Assembly (NCBI GenBank): GCA_022606135.1
Contig: JABYQN010000004.1
Location: 2,356,001-2,420,000, forward strand
DNA: 64,000 nt
DNA from: Fomes fomentarius
Lineage: Eukaryota > Basidiomycota > Agaricomycetes > Polyporales > Polyporaceae
Reading direction: 5' to 3'
The notes beneath the pieces were generated by a model. That model did not search any database. It was not told where the DNA came from and saw nothing but the letters and a program-made list of their open reading frames with translations. This document shows, one piece after another, positions 23,566-35,919 of this stretch (positions are counted from its first letter, which is position 1; every line of letters begins with the position of its first letter). Made by a program: the position numbers and the translations under genes.

Positions 23566-25566
23566 CTTTCCTGCCTGTGAAAAACGCGCAGAAAAGGTAA
23601 CCCTTTCTACCAATAAATAGGCTAACCCGCTCTTAAAGCATGAAACTCGTTGACAACCCACTTTAGAGGTGTCATCTTAATTCAAAGAAAGGCTTGCAAA
23701 CAGCTGGTCTTTCAATCAAAGAAAAGTGGCGGAATATCAAACTGGTTTCTCCCTTATGTCTGCAAAGGATTGGCAGAAAATGCTTCAAAAAGCTTTGATT
23801 TTCTTGTATATAATTCTGGGAGAAAAGGCGGGCAACAGGTGACTAGTGGTCACGCCTTTTCTAGGACTTTTCTTCGGTAAAAAAGGGACGCACTGCATGT
23901 CAGGTGGTCCTAGACAGAACCCTGGTACATCATGACATTTACCATGGGCGTGGATAGCCGGGCCGGGCCATCCAGCGTAGCCACACCCTCGTGTATCTCA
24001 AGACATGTACCATGTGGGCACCTGGTAGGGCCTGGATACACCCCATAGCTACGCGAGATAACAATCGGCTGTTTCTATTTGTTGATACTTCGGCCTAGAC
24101 TACATGGCGGAGGGGTGGCTGTATGCTGCATTGCCGTCCCTTGCATTTATGCAGTGTGTACTACGTAGACAGTCGTAGTTTGACATAGTCAGAGACAGCA
24201 GCGCTATCGGCTATGTGAATGATGTCAGTACTAATGCAGCTTCAGTTCATACTCCGAGAGAGATGAGAGAGTCGAGCTCCACGAGACGGCGAGAGACGAG
24301 ACGGAGAGACGAGCGAGACAACAATGTATGGCAGATGAGGATCCCTGAGGATAAAGCGAGTACTGTTAGTTCAAAAAGCCATATCTGTCGAATATGATAC
24401 ATACACGATTTAGTAGGATATCGATGAGAAATCGTCAAGAGTCCAGGACCACTACCATATACGGGTATACGACGTAGGAACAATTGATAGGATCCCATAC
24501 TAGCTGAGTATAGACGGAGTGGCTGTAGGTGCACAGCCAGTCAGTCCATCCGCGATGTACACACTATGTCGTCACACGGGATATCCCATCGTACACAGAG
24601 ATAGCATAACATTGGGGTAGTATGTAGCTATAGTACATGGCCGAGTTCGTGGATACGAGACGAAGCGAGACGTGGTGGTAGATAGACACTCGTAGCGCCG
24701 GGGACAGCTAGACTACATAGCCAGACCCCACAGCCACGTGGACTAGCCGAGCTCAGCCTAGGGGCGCCTGACACGCAGTGACGGATGCCCGCAGTGCCAG
24801 TTGTCACACAAAATCACGCAGGGAAACCATGGGAAACCGGAGAAAACTGCCCGAGTCACGCGCTACTATGTATGGTAGTTAAGCGCCTTCCGACTTTCGC
24901 GGACCTGGTGAACTGACCGCGTTCAGTGCAGCTGAACAGAGCCTAAGGAATTACTGAAGTTGGTACAAACGCGAATTCATTCTCTTGTTGCTCGCTTCCC
25001 CGCTCTCTCGCGCACTCCCTCCGTTTGCCTTAATATGAGCGACTGCATGCCATCGATGACCTTGTGGCGTTGTGGTGGCAACGAATGTTCCGATGACTGA
25101 TAATTGCTACTAGGGTTATCCAACAGTGGACAGAATCGTGCTGGCGTGTGTACCAGATCCGAACTCTCGTAGGCGCATGCATGGGCGAAACCGTGTTGAG
25201 GCGCATCACGACCATGCAACTGTCTAACTGTGTCGTTATTGAAGGGGGCTCTAATCTCCAATGCGCAAACTCTCACCGTTCACGTTCTTGTCATCACCTG
25301 GCACCGCTCGAGAAGCTGAAGCCCTCCCCAAAGTGACCTTAGCACAAGTATCCGCCCGTTCTATCGTATGATGCACTTGCTAGAAGAACCGAGCTAGCAA
25401 AAGGTATAGAAGTGTGGCGTTGAGCTTGACCACGCATCTGCTGATACTCGTGAGCGCGCCGGAAAACGTACGTCCCGATAGCGTTTGAGACTCTTTGAGA
25501 GAAGATTAACAGGTACGGCATCTCCTAACGTTCGTCGTGATTCAGACATCCACAAATTGTGAGAGA
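23566..25566. other. Spacer without a recognised gene
   Basis: No supported gene in 2 kb. Local features are an Arg/Glu-codon-like purine-rich run (GAGAGAxxGAG, about 24248-24320), paired G/C-rich motifs around 23930-24060, and the 76-bp repeat at 24960-25035. A 76-codon frame at 23650 starts at ATG but has no known motif. Confidence 0.5.
24960..25035 (-). repeat. 76-bp repeat shared with the insertion at 53108-53181
   Basis: About 66 of 76 positions match the reverse complement of 53108-53181, ending in both at TTAATA/TCAATA. Similarity stops on the other side, so this is either the conserved head of a SINE-like family or a truncated copy. Confidence 0.75.
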
Positions 25567-25575
25567 TTATATATA
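25567..25575 (+). promoter_or_regulatory. TATA box of the alpha-oxoamine synthase-like gene
   Basis: TTATATATA lies about 80 nt upstream of the ATG at 25653, a usual distance for a fungal core promoter. Confidence 0.55.
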
Positions 25576-25652
25576 CCAACATACATACCGACCGAGATGG
25601 TCGTCAACGACTCCGAACCCCTCAGTATTCGCTCTGCACCCCCCCGGACAAG

Positions 25653-27100
25653 ATGGCTGACGTTCCACTCCACGCCAAGCTCGAGAACATCATCGAGAGA
25701 AGGCGGCAGATGAAGGTTTCATGCCCAGATCTCCTCACACCAATGCACACTAAGGCCGACCTCTTCTCCAACGACTATCTCTCCGTGACCACCGCGCCCC
25801 GGGTGCGCGAGGCGTTCCTCAAGAACGTGGTCAAGCTTCCTCTTGTCATCGGTTCCACTGGTTCCCGCCTCCTCACCGGAAACACCGTCTCACACACACA
25901 ATTCGAGACGCGCGCGCGCGAGCTATGGGGAAGCTTTCCAGGGGCCCAGGCCACGGCCGCAGTCCTCTTCAACACCGGCTACGACGGCAACCTCGCCTTC
26001 TTTTCAACTGTCCCGCAGAAGGGGGATGCCGTCGTGAGCGACGAGCTCATCCATGCTTCCATCCGGGACGGCTTACACGCATCGCCGCACCTGAACGCTG
26101 ACGGTGCACTGTACACCTTCCGGCATAATTCAGTCCCGTCCTTCCGGGAGCGCGTACAGCACGCGCTCAAGCGCCATCCTGACATTGCAGCCGGCAAGAG
26201 TACGCTATTCGTCGCCGTCGAAACGCTGTATAGCATGGAAGGCGACTATGCCCCCCTTCGAGAGATCTTCGACGTAGCAGACGAGCTGATCCCGAAGGGA
26301 AGCGTCCATATCATGGTGGATGAAGCGCATACGTCGGGTATCTTTGGTGCACAAGGGCGCGGTCTCCTCTTCGAGCTCGGTTTAGAAGGCCGCGTCCATA
26401 CCGTCCTTCATACCTTCAGCAAGGCATGGGGGTTGAGCGGCGGTACGTGTTCTCATGTCATCTTGCAGGGCCGACGTTGACAAGTATACAGCGATAATGA
26501 TGACGTCGCCGCTTATTAGGCACTTCATGATTCTGTACGGCAGGCCAATGTTGTACTCGGCGTCCCTCCCACACTCTCACATCTGTGCGCTCAACACGAC
26601 CTTCGACTATAATACCAGCCTGGAAGGCGACGTGGTAAGTGTACTCTTCTCCCTGTCTCCCTGACCCCCATAGAAGTGCTGACACACCTTGTACAAAGCA
26701 ACGTGAACGTCTCCGCCTGCTGGCGAAGTACTTCACCCAGGCTCTCGAGACGGCGTTGCGTCATGTCCCACCGGATTTGCTCCGGTTGCGTCAGCGCGAC
26801 ATCCCCACCGACTATCCTTCGACCGTCTTCAGCCCGATCTTCCCGTTGATCAGCCACTCGCCCAAGGACCTTGAAGAGTTCTTGAAGCCACGTGGGTACG
26901 CTGTAACCGCGATTCCGTACCCCACTGTACCGAAGGGCGAGGAACGCATCCGCGTCGCTGTACACGCGGCCAATACGGAGGAGGAGCTTGACGAGTTCAT
27001 CAGGTGCTTGCTGGAGTGGGTTGACAATAGACAAAGGGCTGAGCGAGGAAAGGAGAAGAAGATAGAGAAATCGCAGCGGCCACTGCGTGCGATGCTCTGA
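25653..27100 (+). CDS. Alpha-oxoamine synthase-like PLP enzyme (AONS/SPT family)
   Basis: Three exons, 25653-26442, 26492-26634 and 26699-27100, joined in frame. It is a fold-type I PLP enzyme like 8-amino-7-oxononanoate synthase or serine palmitoyltransferase, which condense an amino acid with an acyl-CoA. Marks are NDYLSV near residue 40, GSTGSRLLTGN near 70, NTGYDGN near 105, VDEAHTSGIFGAQGRG near 225 (the Asp that contacts the PLP pyridine nitrogen), and TFSKAWGLSG near 255 with the Schiff-base Lys. The C-terminal domain ends with a charged tail. No membrane span is seen, so it is more AONS-like than a typical SPT subunit. No stop or frameshift seen; it looks functional. The substrate cannot be told from sequence. 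Confidence 0.88.
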
Positions 27101-27599
27101 ATGTCTCGCATTCCAAAATACAACCCACCTGGGTACCGTATTACTCGGGCTTCTGGCACTACTTCTATAAATCCGTCTTCCTGATGGCGACTTGTGCACG
27201 CCGATAGTTGATCCGCAACGTCAAGAGCTATTGATACTTATGCTGTCAATGGCCCAATAGAAGTAATCAGACGGACTGTCTCGTGTGAGTTGGCGCGCCG
27301 CGTAATGCCGTCGTGGAATGTGATCTTGAGACAGACAAGGACGATGATAGCGAACATCTCAGTGGAAACAGAGATACGGCAGTAACTGAAGAGCGCACCG
27401 TGAGATGAGCCAACATGTCCGAGATGACGTACGTCCCATTGTTGTCCAGCATGAAGAGGACCAAGGTGAGGATCTAAGACAAGACGATGATGATCAACGC
27501 TCATTTAGAGAGGCTGTAGTAAACATACGAGAGCAATACAATGTGCTACACTAGACTCGACGATGACAAGCAACACGTTGAAGTTCCGCCCTCCAGCAT

Positions 27600-28297
27600 G
27601 CAAGCGAATGTTCATGGATCGGAGCACCCGGTTATGCTGCCTTCAGAGCGAGGTGTATGAGAATGGCCCAGTCACAGTAGCACTGGCAGTGGGAACTTCC
27701 TCAATCTGGCATGTCCGCAGTCTTCGACGCTTACCGACCCACTTCGCACCCATTCCGCCCAGGAATCCAAATGAGACAGGTAGTTGGCAGCGCCCCTCTC
27801 TTGTAGGCACGCCGCAGTCAGGAGGGGTGATATAGTATTCACATTCTACAACGGTCGCGTTAGGGGCTGTCCGCAAATGTGACCGACAGACAACACTCAC
27901 CTTTGTCGTACCGATCTCGAACCTGTCTTTGAACCAAGCAAGGACGGTATCTAGGGCACGCTGGTCCCCGGTGATCTCATGGAACTTGGGCAATCCATAG
28001 AGGCCTAGTAGTAGAGAAGCTATCAACGTCGTTCTCGTGATACGACGATGAAGGGTGCCTTACCCACTCTGTGTCCACTATAACGGACTTCTGTGAGCGC
28101 GCACCTCAGACACGAGTAACCCAGAAAATACTGACCTCCCATTCCTCCCAGCATTTGGTGTCGATTAGACGACCATCGGCCAACGGTGGCAGGAGAAACT
28201 CGCCGGTCTCATTCTTGATGTTGACGAGACAAGTTATGGTGTTGTTTTTGTGCTTGACGGTCGCGACCTTTTCCTTGTTGATATTTCTGAAGGACAT
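27600..28297 (-). pseudogene. GH105/GH88-like glycosidase, partial or decayed
   Basis: From an ATG at 28297 the first exon reads TGEFLLPPLADGRLIDTK then CWEEWE. A later exon (about 28026-27895) reads LYGLPKFHEITGDQRALD and WFKDRFEIGTTK, and a third piece near 27750 reads LDSWAEWV. This order matches unsaturated glucuronyl/rhamnogalacturonyl hydrolase-like proteins (GH88/GH105, an alpha6/alpha6 barrel). I cannot find the remaining catalytic exons down to 27240 in an open form, so I take it as decayed. It is divergent from the MFS gene with about 300 bp between starts. The family call rests on motif memory only. Confidence 0.45.
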
Positions 28298-28598
28298 GAC
28301 GGGATGCAGGGAGGTGATAATAATAATATGTCTTGGACTCAGGCTTCGACACTGTATATTGCGCTTTTGGTATAAGCGAGCGGACCGCAGGGGCCGGAGA
28401 CCCGGGTTCCACAACCTCGCGTACCGGGGAAGGTGATCGGAATTGAAGCTTAATCCATATAACTATTCAGCCGCTCGGCTGACTCGGAGGTTCGCTAAGC
28501 GTAGGTCAAGAATAAGTACGTGTCTTTTTACACGCCGCTCGCTGCCTGGCCTTGCCTTGTCTTGCCACGACCACGACGACCAGCTCACAGTTCCAGTC

Positions 28599-30390
28599 AT
28601 GTCCGAACTCGCAAAGCACGACTCCACTGAGCGTCGCATCGAGGACATCGAGAAGGAAGTCGTCTCCATCTCTAGCGGAGAGACTTCACAACGTGCGTTT
28701 GTCTTTATCTACTGTTTCATTCACTGCTCACATTCATTCAACACAGAGCAAGCTGGTATCGATGCTGAGGTGGCAGGTGAGCAAGCATCTTCGCGTCGCG
28801 GTTCATACCTATAAGATTCACGTGCTCCTTGCGCAGAGTTCTTCGCTAAGCAGGGCACCAGTGGCCCCACTGAAATTGACGAGGAGACGAACAGGAGGCT
28901 GAGATGGATGGTTCACAAGCGTGTTCTGGTGCGCATGCTCGCTGCGAGTACTTGTTCGTGGCGCTCACACGAATCTGTAGGTGGTCATGGTCACCATCTA
29001 CTTCGCCCAGGCGCTTGACAAGGGGTGGGGCTTATTGCAAACGACCTGTTTTCATTCACAGGACTGACCCAGATTGCCCGTAGAACGATCAACTTTGCGT
29101 CCATCATGGGCATAATCGAGGACACGAATCTCCATGGGCAACAGTATCCTTGGCTCACAACTTGCGGTGCGTCTCTATTCTCTTCGTTGCCTCGCTGTTG
29201 GCTGACATTGTGCTCCAGTGTATATTGCCATGTGAGTATCCGCTCCGCTACCGAGCCTCCTCTCATGAGACTGTCTGCTCGCAAGTCTAATCTGGGAGTT
29301 CCCCACCAACCGTCTCATCCAACGTCTGCCTATCGCTGAGTACCTTGCTTTCAAGTAAGCGATCTCCTTCCATCGCAATGTCACACACTGATTGTCCTGT
29401 GTAGTATCGCTGCTTGGGGTGCCGTGCTGGCTACTACGGCGGTTTGCGAAGACTTCACGGGCCTTACCATCGTCCACACCCTTCTTGGTGTCTTCGAGTG
29501 TGTCTGGCAACCTGCCTTCGTCTACATGTCGACGATGTGGTATCGTCGCGAGGAGCAGGCCCTCGTCGTCGGCGCATCAAGATGCTGATATAGTACGGCT
29601 TACTAGTTCACAAACGGCATGCCCACTGGTCTCGGTGCATTCGCCAACCTGATCATCAAGGATTTTGGACACACCGTGTTGCAGACGTACCTCCTCAACA
29701 TCGCGCAGGGTGCAGTTATCATCATCTACTTCAGCGGCGCGTACCTCTCCAAGCACATCAAAGGATTCTGCTCGCCATCATCTACACATTGCCCAACATC
29801 ATCGGCATGATTGTTTTCTTGACGGTCCAACTCGCCAAGACACCAAGGTTGGGCTGCTCATCTCGTTCTAGTGAGTCCGAACTCATCCCTCCGCTGACGT
29901 CTTCGACAACTGACGACTCTTCTCAGTCTGACCATGGCCTTCGGTGCTGTCTCCATGCTCAATCTGGCGGTGATGTCCAACAATGTTGCGGGGCGCACGA
30001 AACAAGTCGTCGCCTCCTCGCTCGTGTTCATTGCTTGGGCAGTCGGCAACGCAGTCGGTCCGCAAGTCTTCCGGGCGGATGACGCTCCGCGTTACATCAA
30101 GGCCTTTATCGCGCACATGGTCATGTACGCGCTTCAGGTCGCCCTGCTCTTCTTCCTCCGGGGCTATCTCATGCGTCAGAACGTCCTCAAGCGCCGTGCT
30201 GCTGCGCTTCGGGAGTCCACCGCGAGTGGCGAGGACACGGTACGTACCCCTTGCTTATCTGCATCGATGCGCTGGATAGACACAACTGACGGGATCTCTT
30301 CTTCACGTAAAGGATGAGCACCTGGGTCACAGGCATGCTTTCGACGATCTCACGGACCAGGAGAACCCCGACTTCCGTTATACGTACTAG
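28599..30390 (+). pseudogene. MFS transporter, Dal5/allantoate permease-like, with lesions (copy B)
   Basis: Starts MSELAKHDSTERR and has many short introns. Exons read RRLRWMVHKRVL, VVMVTIYFAQALDKG, TINFASIMGI, LIWEFPTNRLIQRLPIAEYL, FECVWQPAFVYM and WYRREEQA, the usual course of fungal anion:cation symporters of the Dal5 group. Three defects are visible. After EQALVVGA the frame runs into TAG without a canonical intron (about 29575-29610). A base is missing between LSKHIK and ILLAIIYTLPN (about 29761). Another shift separates FLTVQLAK from DTKVGLLISF (about 29840). The C-terminal exons are clean and equal to 1-352. If the shifts are sequencing errors the gene could be intact. Confidence 0.75.
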
Positions 30391-30669
30391 GTCGCTGGAG
30401 CTGGCGGCGCGGTTTCTTCCGCTCGCTCGTTCGCCCGGGTCTTGTCCACGACTTACGATACTGTAATGAATGCCACGGCATCGTCCTATTGTGCTTCGCT
30501 CCTTGTATTTCTAGGCGGATCGTTTTACGCAAAATTATGATATCACCCAATCTCTGATGTCGCAATTCGGCGCAGGTGCTGCGCTAATCCACATATGTAA
30601 TACGGCTTACAAGGAACATACATGAAAGGAAGATGCCACATGGAGAACAGTAGTAATGCGAATCCGCCC

Positions 30670-31629
30670 TTACTCCGCATCGAAAACCAATGCGCGGACC
30701 TCGATAGACTGCCTATACGGCGCATCCTTCGGACTACTCACGTCCGTAAACGCGGTGTGCGGCGTCAGGCGCGCCTTATCCTCCTCCGAGTCATAGCACT
30801 TGATGAGCGTGACTTCGTCCGGGGTCTGGTTCCCAAGGTAGTACCACTGTAGGTTCGGATTGTAGCGTACGGAGTAAGTTGACCCTGTGCGATGCGGGTA
30901 CACGAGGTCAACATGGACGAGGTCCTTCTCGTCAAGCGTGCGCCAGTCCGCGACGGCCAACGGCTTGTGCGCGACCGGGTTCGCGATCGGGCGCCAGAGG
31001 TTGATAAGGCGCACGCGCGATTTGAGAAGGCGGTCTGCCTCGTCGGGCAAGTGGTATTGTACGCGCGCGTGGCTCGCCTGGTACGTCTGGTCGATGTGGA
31101 CCATCTCCTGCCAACGGAACTGTAAGTGCGACGCAACAATATCGACACATGAATGATACGTGCTGCTGGACCCCGATTCTTCGGGTCGGACTGGTCCGAT
31201 GCGGGATTGCGCCTGCAAACGGATAGTTGTGATGTCAGTGGCAGTCACTCTTAATAATACTTGTACGTTTCTCAAACATGCTCACCGGATAGTATGATCA
31301 AATATATAGACACGCTTGGCGCCTGTCACCTTCTTCAAGATCGTCTCGACCTCGGCGTAGTACTTGAGCTTGATTGTCTCCTCGTCGATGAACTCCTTCT
31401 CGACGCTGGGCCAACGCACGAACTGGAAGCCGTGGGTGTCGAGGGTGAACTCTGCCTCGCGGCCGCGGGCGTCGTGCACGACAACGGGGTGCGGATCCCT
31501 TCCGACATTGGTCTTGTACTCGCCAGGGCCGTTTGTAACGACCGACCGTGGCGGACTATCGTCGAGAGGTTTGTACCAGTTCAGCGTTGTCGGGACATCG
31601 TGAGGAGCAGGGGCAGTTGCAGTAGGCAT
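30670..31629 (-). CDS. CmcJ/AsaB-like oxidoreductase (copy B)
   Basis: Same three-exon structure as copy A: 31629-31286, 31212-31149 and 31107-30670, 281 residues. The two copies differ at ten bases in the last exon and none changes an amino acid. Such a pattern suggests both genes have been kept under selection since the duplication, or that selection acted on two alleles before they came together. The TATA-like element is the same, at about 31679-31690. See copy A for the domain reading. Confidence 0.8.
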
Positions 31630-33458
31630 TGTGAAGAGTGCGTTTGCCTGTAACAATTCGGTCTGACAAAACTTCGACCTTATATATACTGTAGTACGTC
31701 CTTCAATGCGTCAGCACTGAGAATCTGACAGGCGCCATAGAGCCATTTCTGAGGCTGTTGACGCAATCGGTGCAGCTCTGTATCTGGGAAGTCCGAGCAT
31801 ACTCGGACTTAAAGGCTCGTAAGCTGGAGGTCTTTTCATGGTCACATTGTCAGCAAATTGGAAAACGGCGCGGCACTTACGATACACACAAACGAGTCAA
31901 TCCGAGGGCCTAGTCGCGAGGGAGATAAGCAACACCGGGCTTCCACTGGTCGCAAGTTGAGGACTACTTACCGTACACTGTACACAATCGACAGACCACG
32001 GCTGACGATGCCGAGTTCCGTCCTTATATGTGATGCGGATCTAGGGGCTGACGGGACAAATCAGGGCGCATGCCCTGGTGAAGGGAAGGGAAACCGAGGG
32101 AGAGCACTCGAGTTTGAGCTTAAATGATGACAGACAAAGTTGTCAGCACAGTATGGGTGCTCCGACTGCCGGACTCGACGATCTTTGTATCCGGCAAGTC
32201 GGACTCAAAGCGATATTCAACTCATGCGAGGATCGAAAACATTAACCCCACCAGCAGAACAATGAAGATAGCCACAGAAGGAAGACGGCTCACATGCAAT
32301 ACTGAAGTCGGCGGTAGTGCCTGAGCGAGATATCGCAGTATGCCGGTAGCCATATTTGTACCTCGTGAGTATATCATGGCTTTGGAAAGATCTCCATAGA
32401 TCTGTGGATGCCAGTCGTGGCTAAGTTCGTTTTACCCCATAGCGTCGTTCTTTATTCAACGTCATGAAATCTCGGAAGAGCTCCTCCGCCTGTCGTACCT
32501 TTGCTCATCTAAAGGGGAGTCAACTCCACGTGGCGAGCACTCGTTGAAGATGAGATGCAAATGCTGCCAGGCGACTCGAGAACAGTGGTGCCGCCGCACC
32601 CTGACATTTACCGACTCCTCGTTGGGTTTGCTGCAGTGGCCACGCAGTTGTCGGGTGGATCGTCGGGCTTCACGTCATTGCGAGTTACATCGTCGAGTCA
32701 AGCAGCATCGTGAAGGCAGGAATGAAGATCTCAGGTACCGGAACCAGCTGCGCAGTGTGGATAGCGGTGAATATATTTAGAGGACTAAGTATGACCAAGC
32801 GAAGGGGTCAGGGCCTCCCGCGCACGACGCGCTGCACATGGGACCATCGGCAGTTGCCGAGCGACCATCCTCAGCTCCGAGTCCAACTTCAACATCTCAT
32901 TTCCAAGTCCAACTGCATCCAAGTCGCCGTGCTCTCACCGCTAATTCAGACTCACTCAGACTCATGCCGTGGCTACTAAGCGATTCCTAGTCTGAATCAT
33001 CCTTAAGTCGTATCCGACGGACAGCGTGGAAGTTTACATGGCCCCATGGAGACAAAAACGATACCGATGCCTCTGTAACCTCATCCACAATTACTTTGAA
33101 GGCCAGTGCTCTTTCTAAACACCCGCACGCGTTTTCTGTGACAATGCTATTGAGTACATTATGTCACCGGGCTGACTCTGAGCGGGCTGATCTAGCCCGC
33201 AACGGTGTCTTTAGCGCACCGCAGCGTGGTCCTGGCCCTCGAAGAAGTTGTAGGAGTCAATGCTTCTTCTATTCATAAGCGGCCTGCTGGTTGGCGGAGC
33301 TCTGCCGGAAAGGTCTCTCGTTCCCTCGTGCGGAGAATCAAGCTCGCGGCACATGGCGAGTTCTTCTTTGTAACATGGGTCGAGATGGATATAACCCGCT
33401 CTCGCACGACAGACTTCGTCCCGTCCAGTGCATTGATCACCGCCCTACAGTCTATGCC
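31630..33458. other. Intergenic stretch (copy B)
   Basis: Same content as 1592-3420; no gene seen. The inverted repeat AAGTCCGAG-cata-CTCGGACTT is at 31789-31810. Confidence 0.6.
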
Positions 33459-34722
33459 ATGGCCCTCGCTTCGCGGCTAGGTGTTCTCTTCCTGACCCTG
33501 CTGTCTGTTGCCTGCGCGGCGGCCGCATCGCCGCTGCAGACAACTTCACGACGTGATGAGCAGGCTACAATCAGCCCACTTACGCAACCGCAAATTGTGT
33601 CCTTCGCGCCCTACTCTTTCTTTGCTGCCACCGCATATTGCCCCCCACGTACGACGGTCAATTGGAGCTGCGGGCACGACTGCCAAGGCAATCCCAATTT
33701 CCAAACCGTCGACGCCGGTGGTGATGGCGCGCTCATACAGTTCTGTGAGTTGCCTTTTATACTATACCCCTGGAGTTTCAAACTCACGATTCTTGATGTA
33801 GGGTATGTCGGATACGACCCTGACTTGGAAGAGGTCATTGTAGCTCATCAGGGCACCGACCTGCTCGCAATGTGCGTTAGTTGTATTCACTGTCAGTATT
33901 GAAGCTTACCTGAGACGATACGTAGCATCCCCCTTCTCACAGATGCCGACTTCCTGCCTTTACCGCTGTCTTCAGATCTCTTCCCGGGTGTACCGCCTTC
34001 AGTGCTCGTGCACAATGGATTTTCCGATGCACAAGCCGCGTGAGCAGTATGATCCACTAATTCATCAACAATCTAATGATGCATTCCGCTCAGTACATCT
34101 ACGTCCATTCTGAACGCTGTGCAGACTACGATGGAGCAATTTAGGACAAGCAAAGTCACGACCGTTGGTCACTCTCTCGGTATGTTTGACAAGACTCTCT
34201 GATCAGGTGATCGTACCCTGAACGCTTCTGTTCAGGCGCTGGGATTTCGCTTCTTGACGCGATCTTCCTCCATCTGCAAATTCCCGACGCGACGGTCCGC
34301 TTTGTCGGATTCGGCTCGCCCAGGGTGCGTTTGCTGTTTGTACATCTATCACCGTCTCGGAGTTGACATCTTCTTTTACAGGTGGGAGATGATCCCTTTG
34401 TCAACTGGGTAGATACGCTCGGGATACAGGTCAACCATATATCCAACAAGAAGGATTTGGTGACTATTCTACCCCTGTTCTTACTCGGATACCGCCATAT
34501 CAGCGGCGAAATACACATCAACGAGCAGAGTCAATGGAACGACTGCCCTGGTCAGTAAGATTCCCCTCAGTCTTGGTACTAAACACGCGACTGATACCAG
34601 GAGTAGGGCATGATAACCCTAGTACCAAATGTGAGGTGGGCGACACCGATCTTTTACTCAATTTCAACCTCGTAGACCATGCCGGACCATATGACGGTGT
34701 TTTGATGGGATGTGTACTGTAG
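33459..34722 (+). CDS. Secreted class 3 lipase, complete
   Basis: Seven exons: 33459-33744, 33802-33871, 33926-34039, 34094-34179, 34236-34324, 34382-34550 and 34601-34722; all joins keep frame. The protein begins with a signal peptide (MALASRLGVLFLTLL...AAAASP). It then shows FFAATAYC, YVGYDPDLEEVIVAHQGTD (the oxyanion-loop region), the nucleophile elbow VGHSLGAG across an intron, FVGFGSPRVG, the acid region NKKDLVTI and the His region GYRHISGEIHI. These are the usual Ser-Asp-His marks of fungal lipase_3 triacylglycerol lipases or feruloyl esterase-like enzymes. No stop or frameshift. A paralogue with the same exon borders lies downstream, so the pair arose by tandem duplication. Confidence 0.9.
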
Positions 34723-35919
34723 TATACGTCGATGCTTGCCATTGCTCGCTATACTCATGTGAACTTTCCCCTCCCCTCGAAGTATTACCTTGACATGGGG
34801 TAATACTTGACATGGAACGGTTCTTCAGGTACGTGGACTATTACATGATGCTGACGTTCGAACAGACACGATCGCTATGTTCACATACCGGCACCGGCAT
34901 AGCCAGTAACCGAGGTGTCTCAGGATGCCAAATAGTTTATGCTCAACGCTCATCAGATTCTACGAGACTCGGACATTGCACGCGACGGACGACAGACTGT
35001 CATGACCGGAAAGCCCGAGAATTTCCCCTCCCTAGACCACCAAAGCATCAACTTTCGGGACCGTTGCCACTTATGCTCACACGGAAGTCTAGCCATCCAG
35101 GTACCATCGCTTCTCTCGCAAACATGGTGTAAGGTCTCTGTAACTTACGCTGTAAGTCCTATAGCTTGTTTAAAGATCGCCGAGGGGCGTGCGAACATAT
35201 GACCCCAACCTGTTCTAGGCGCTTAGGATAGTCTCGGCGTCCTGCAGCTGGTTCACCTGATCTCCTACCAAGTTGACGTTGGCTTGGAGGCATGCCTCCA
35301 TCACCGCGTTTTTGACGCACCAACACCGTATTCCATGCCCCCATGCCAACTCTGACAGTCTGCGCGACCGAGTACCGTGCATGTCAAGGTCAATCTCCCA
35401 CCAGCTGCACTTCGCTAATCACAAGTGTGGCACCTAGTCTAATCTCTGCTATCTCAATGACATCCAGGATGCCAGGGCCTTCCGGAGTAGGCAATGATGA
35501 GCACTTCGAACATAGCTGATGCATGTGCTCCCCATTTCTACCCCAGACGTCTGCTGATGCCGCCCACCACGTTCGTGACCTCGCGACCGCACTCTGTTCC
35601 CCGCATGTCTGATATCTGATGACATTTTGAAGGCAGGGCAGAACATGGAAGCCCGCAAGCACTGTCGCTCCGTCGACAAGACGCGTGGATCCGTGGTCAC
35701 CGTCCAAGACCGGCGACAAGGGTTGCGGTCTGACGACTTATGCTGGGAGGAGTATAAAAGAATCTGCACATCGTGGCTCTCCACTCGAGTCCGTGGTTTC
35801 CCTAACCTCCGGTCGATCGCTGCTGCAGCCTCCCCGGGCACGGCCCCAAGTTCTCACACCCGACGCCGAAGCCGACGTTCGCAGATCCCTATTAGGTTCT
35901 CCGGCCCGCGCTGATCAAG
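34723..35919. other. Intergenic region between the two lipases
   Basis: No gene seen. The last 170 bases carry the core promoter of the second lipase. Confidence 0.6.
35753..35760 (+). promoter_or_regulatory. TATA box of the second lipase
   Basis: TATAAAAG, 160 nt upstream of the ATG at 35920, in a G/C-rich setting that makes it stand out. Confidence 0.6.

Larger units (their letters stand above)
30039..33810. repeat. Segmental duplication, copy B
   Basis: Pairs with 1-3772. Unlike copy A it continues into complete lipase exons, so it looks like the ancestral arrangement on its right side. Confidence 0.97.

Noticed and set aside
24215..24397. Arg-rich 60-codon ORF in the spacer
   Set aside because: Produced by a purine-rich low-complexity run; no homology seen.
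30670..31275. CmcJ-like protein as one 201-residue ORF
   Set aside because: Its first residues come from intron sequence and a TTG start; exon joins give a better 281-residue protein.
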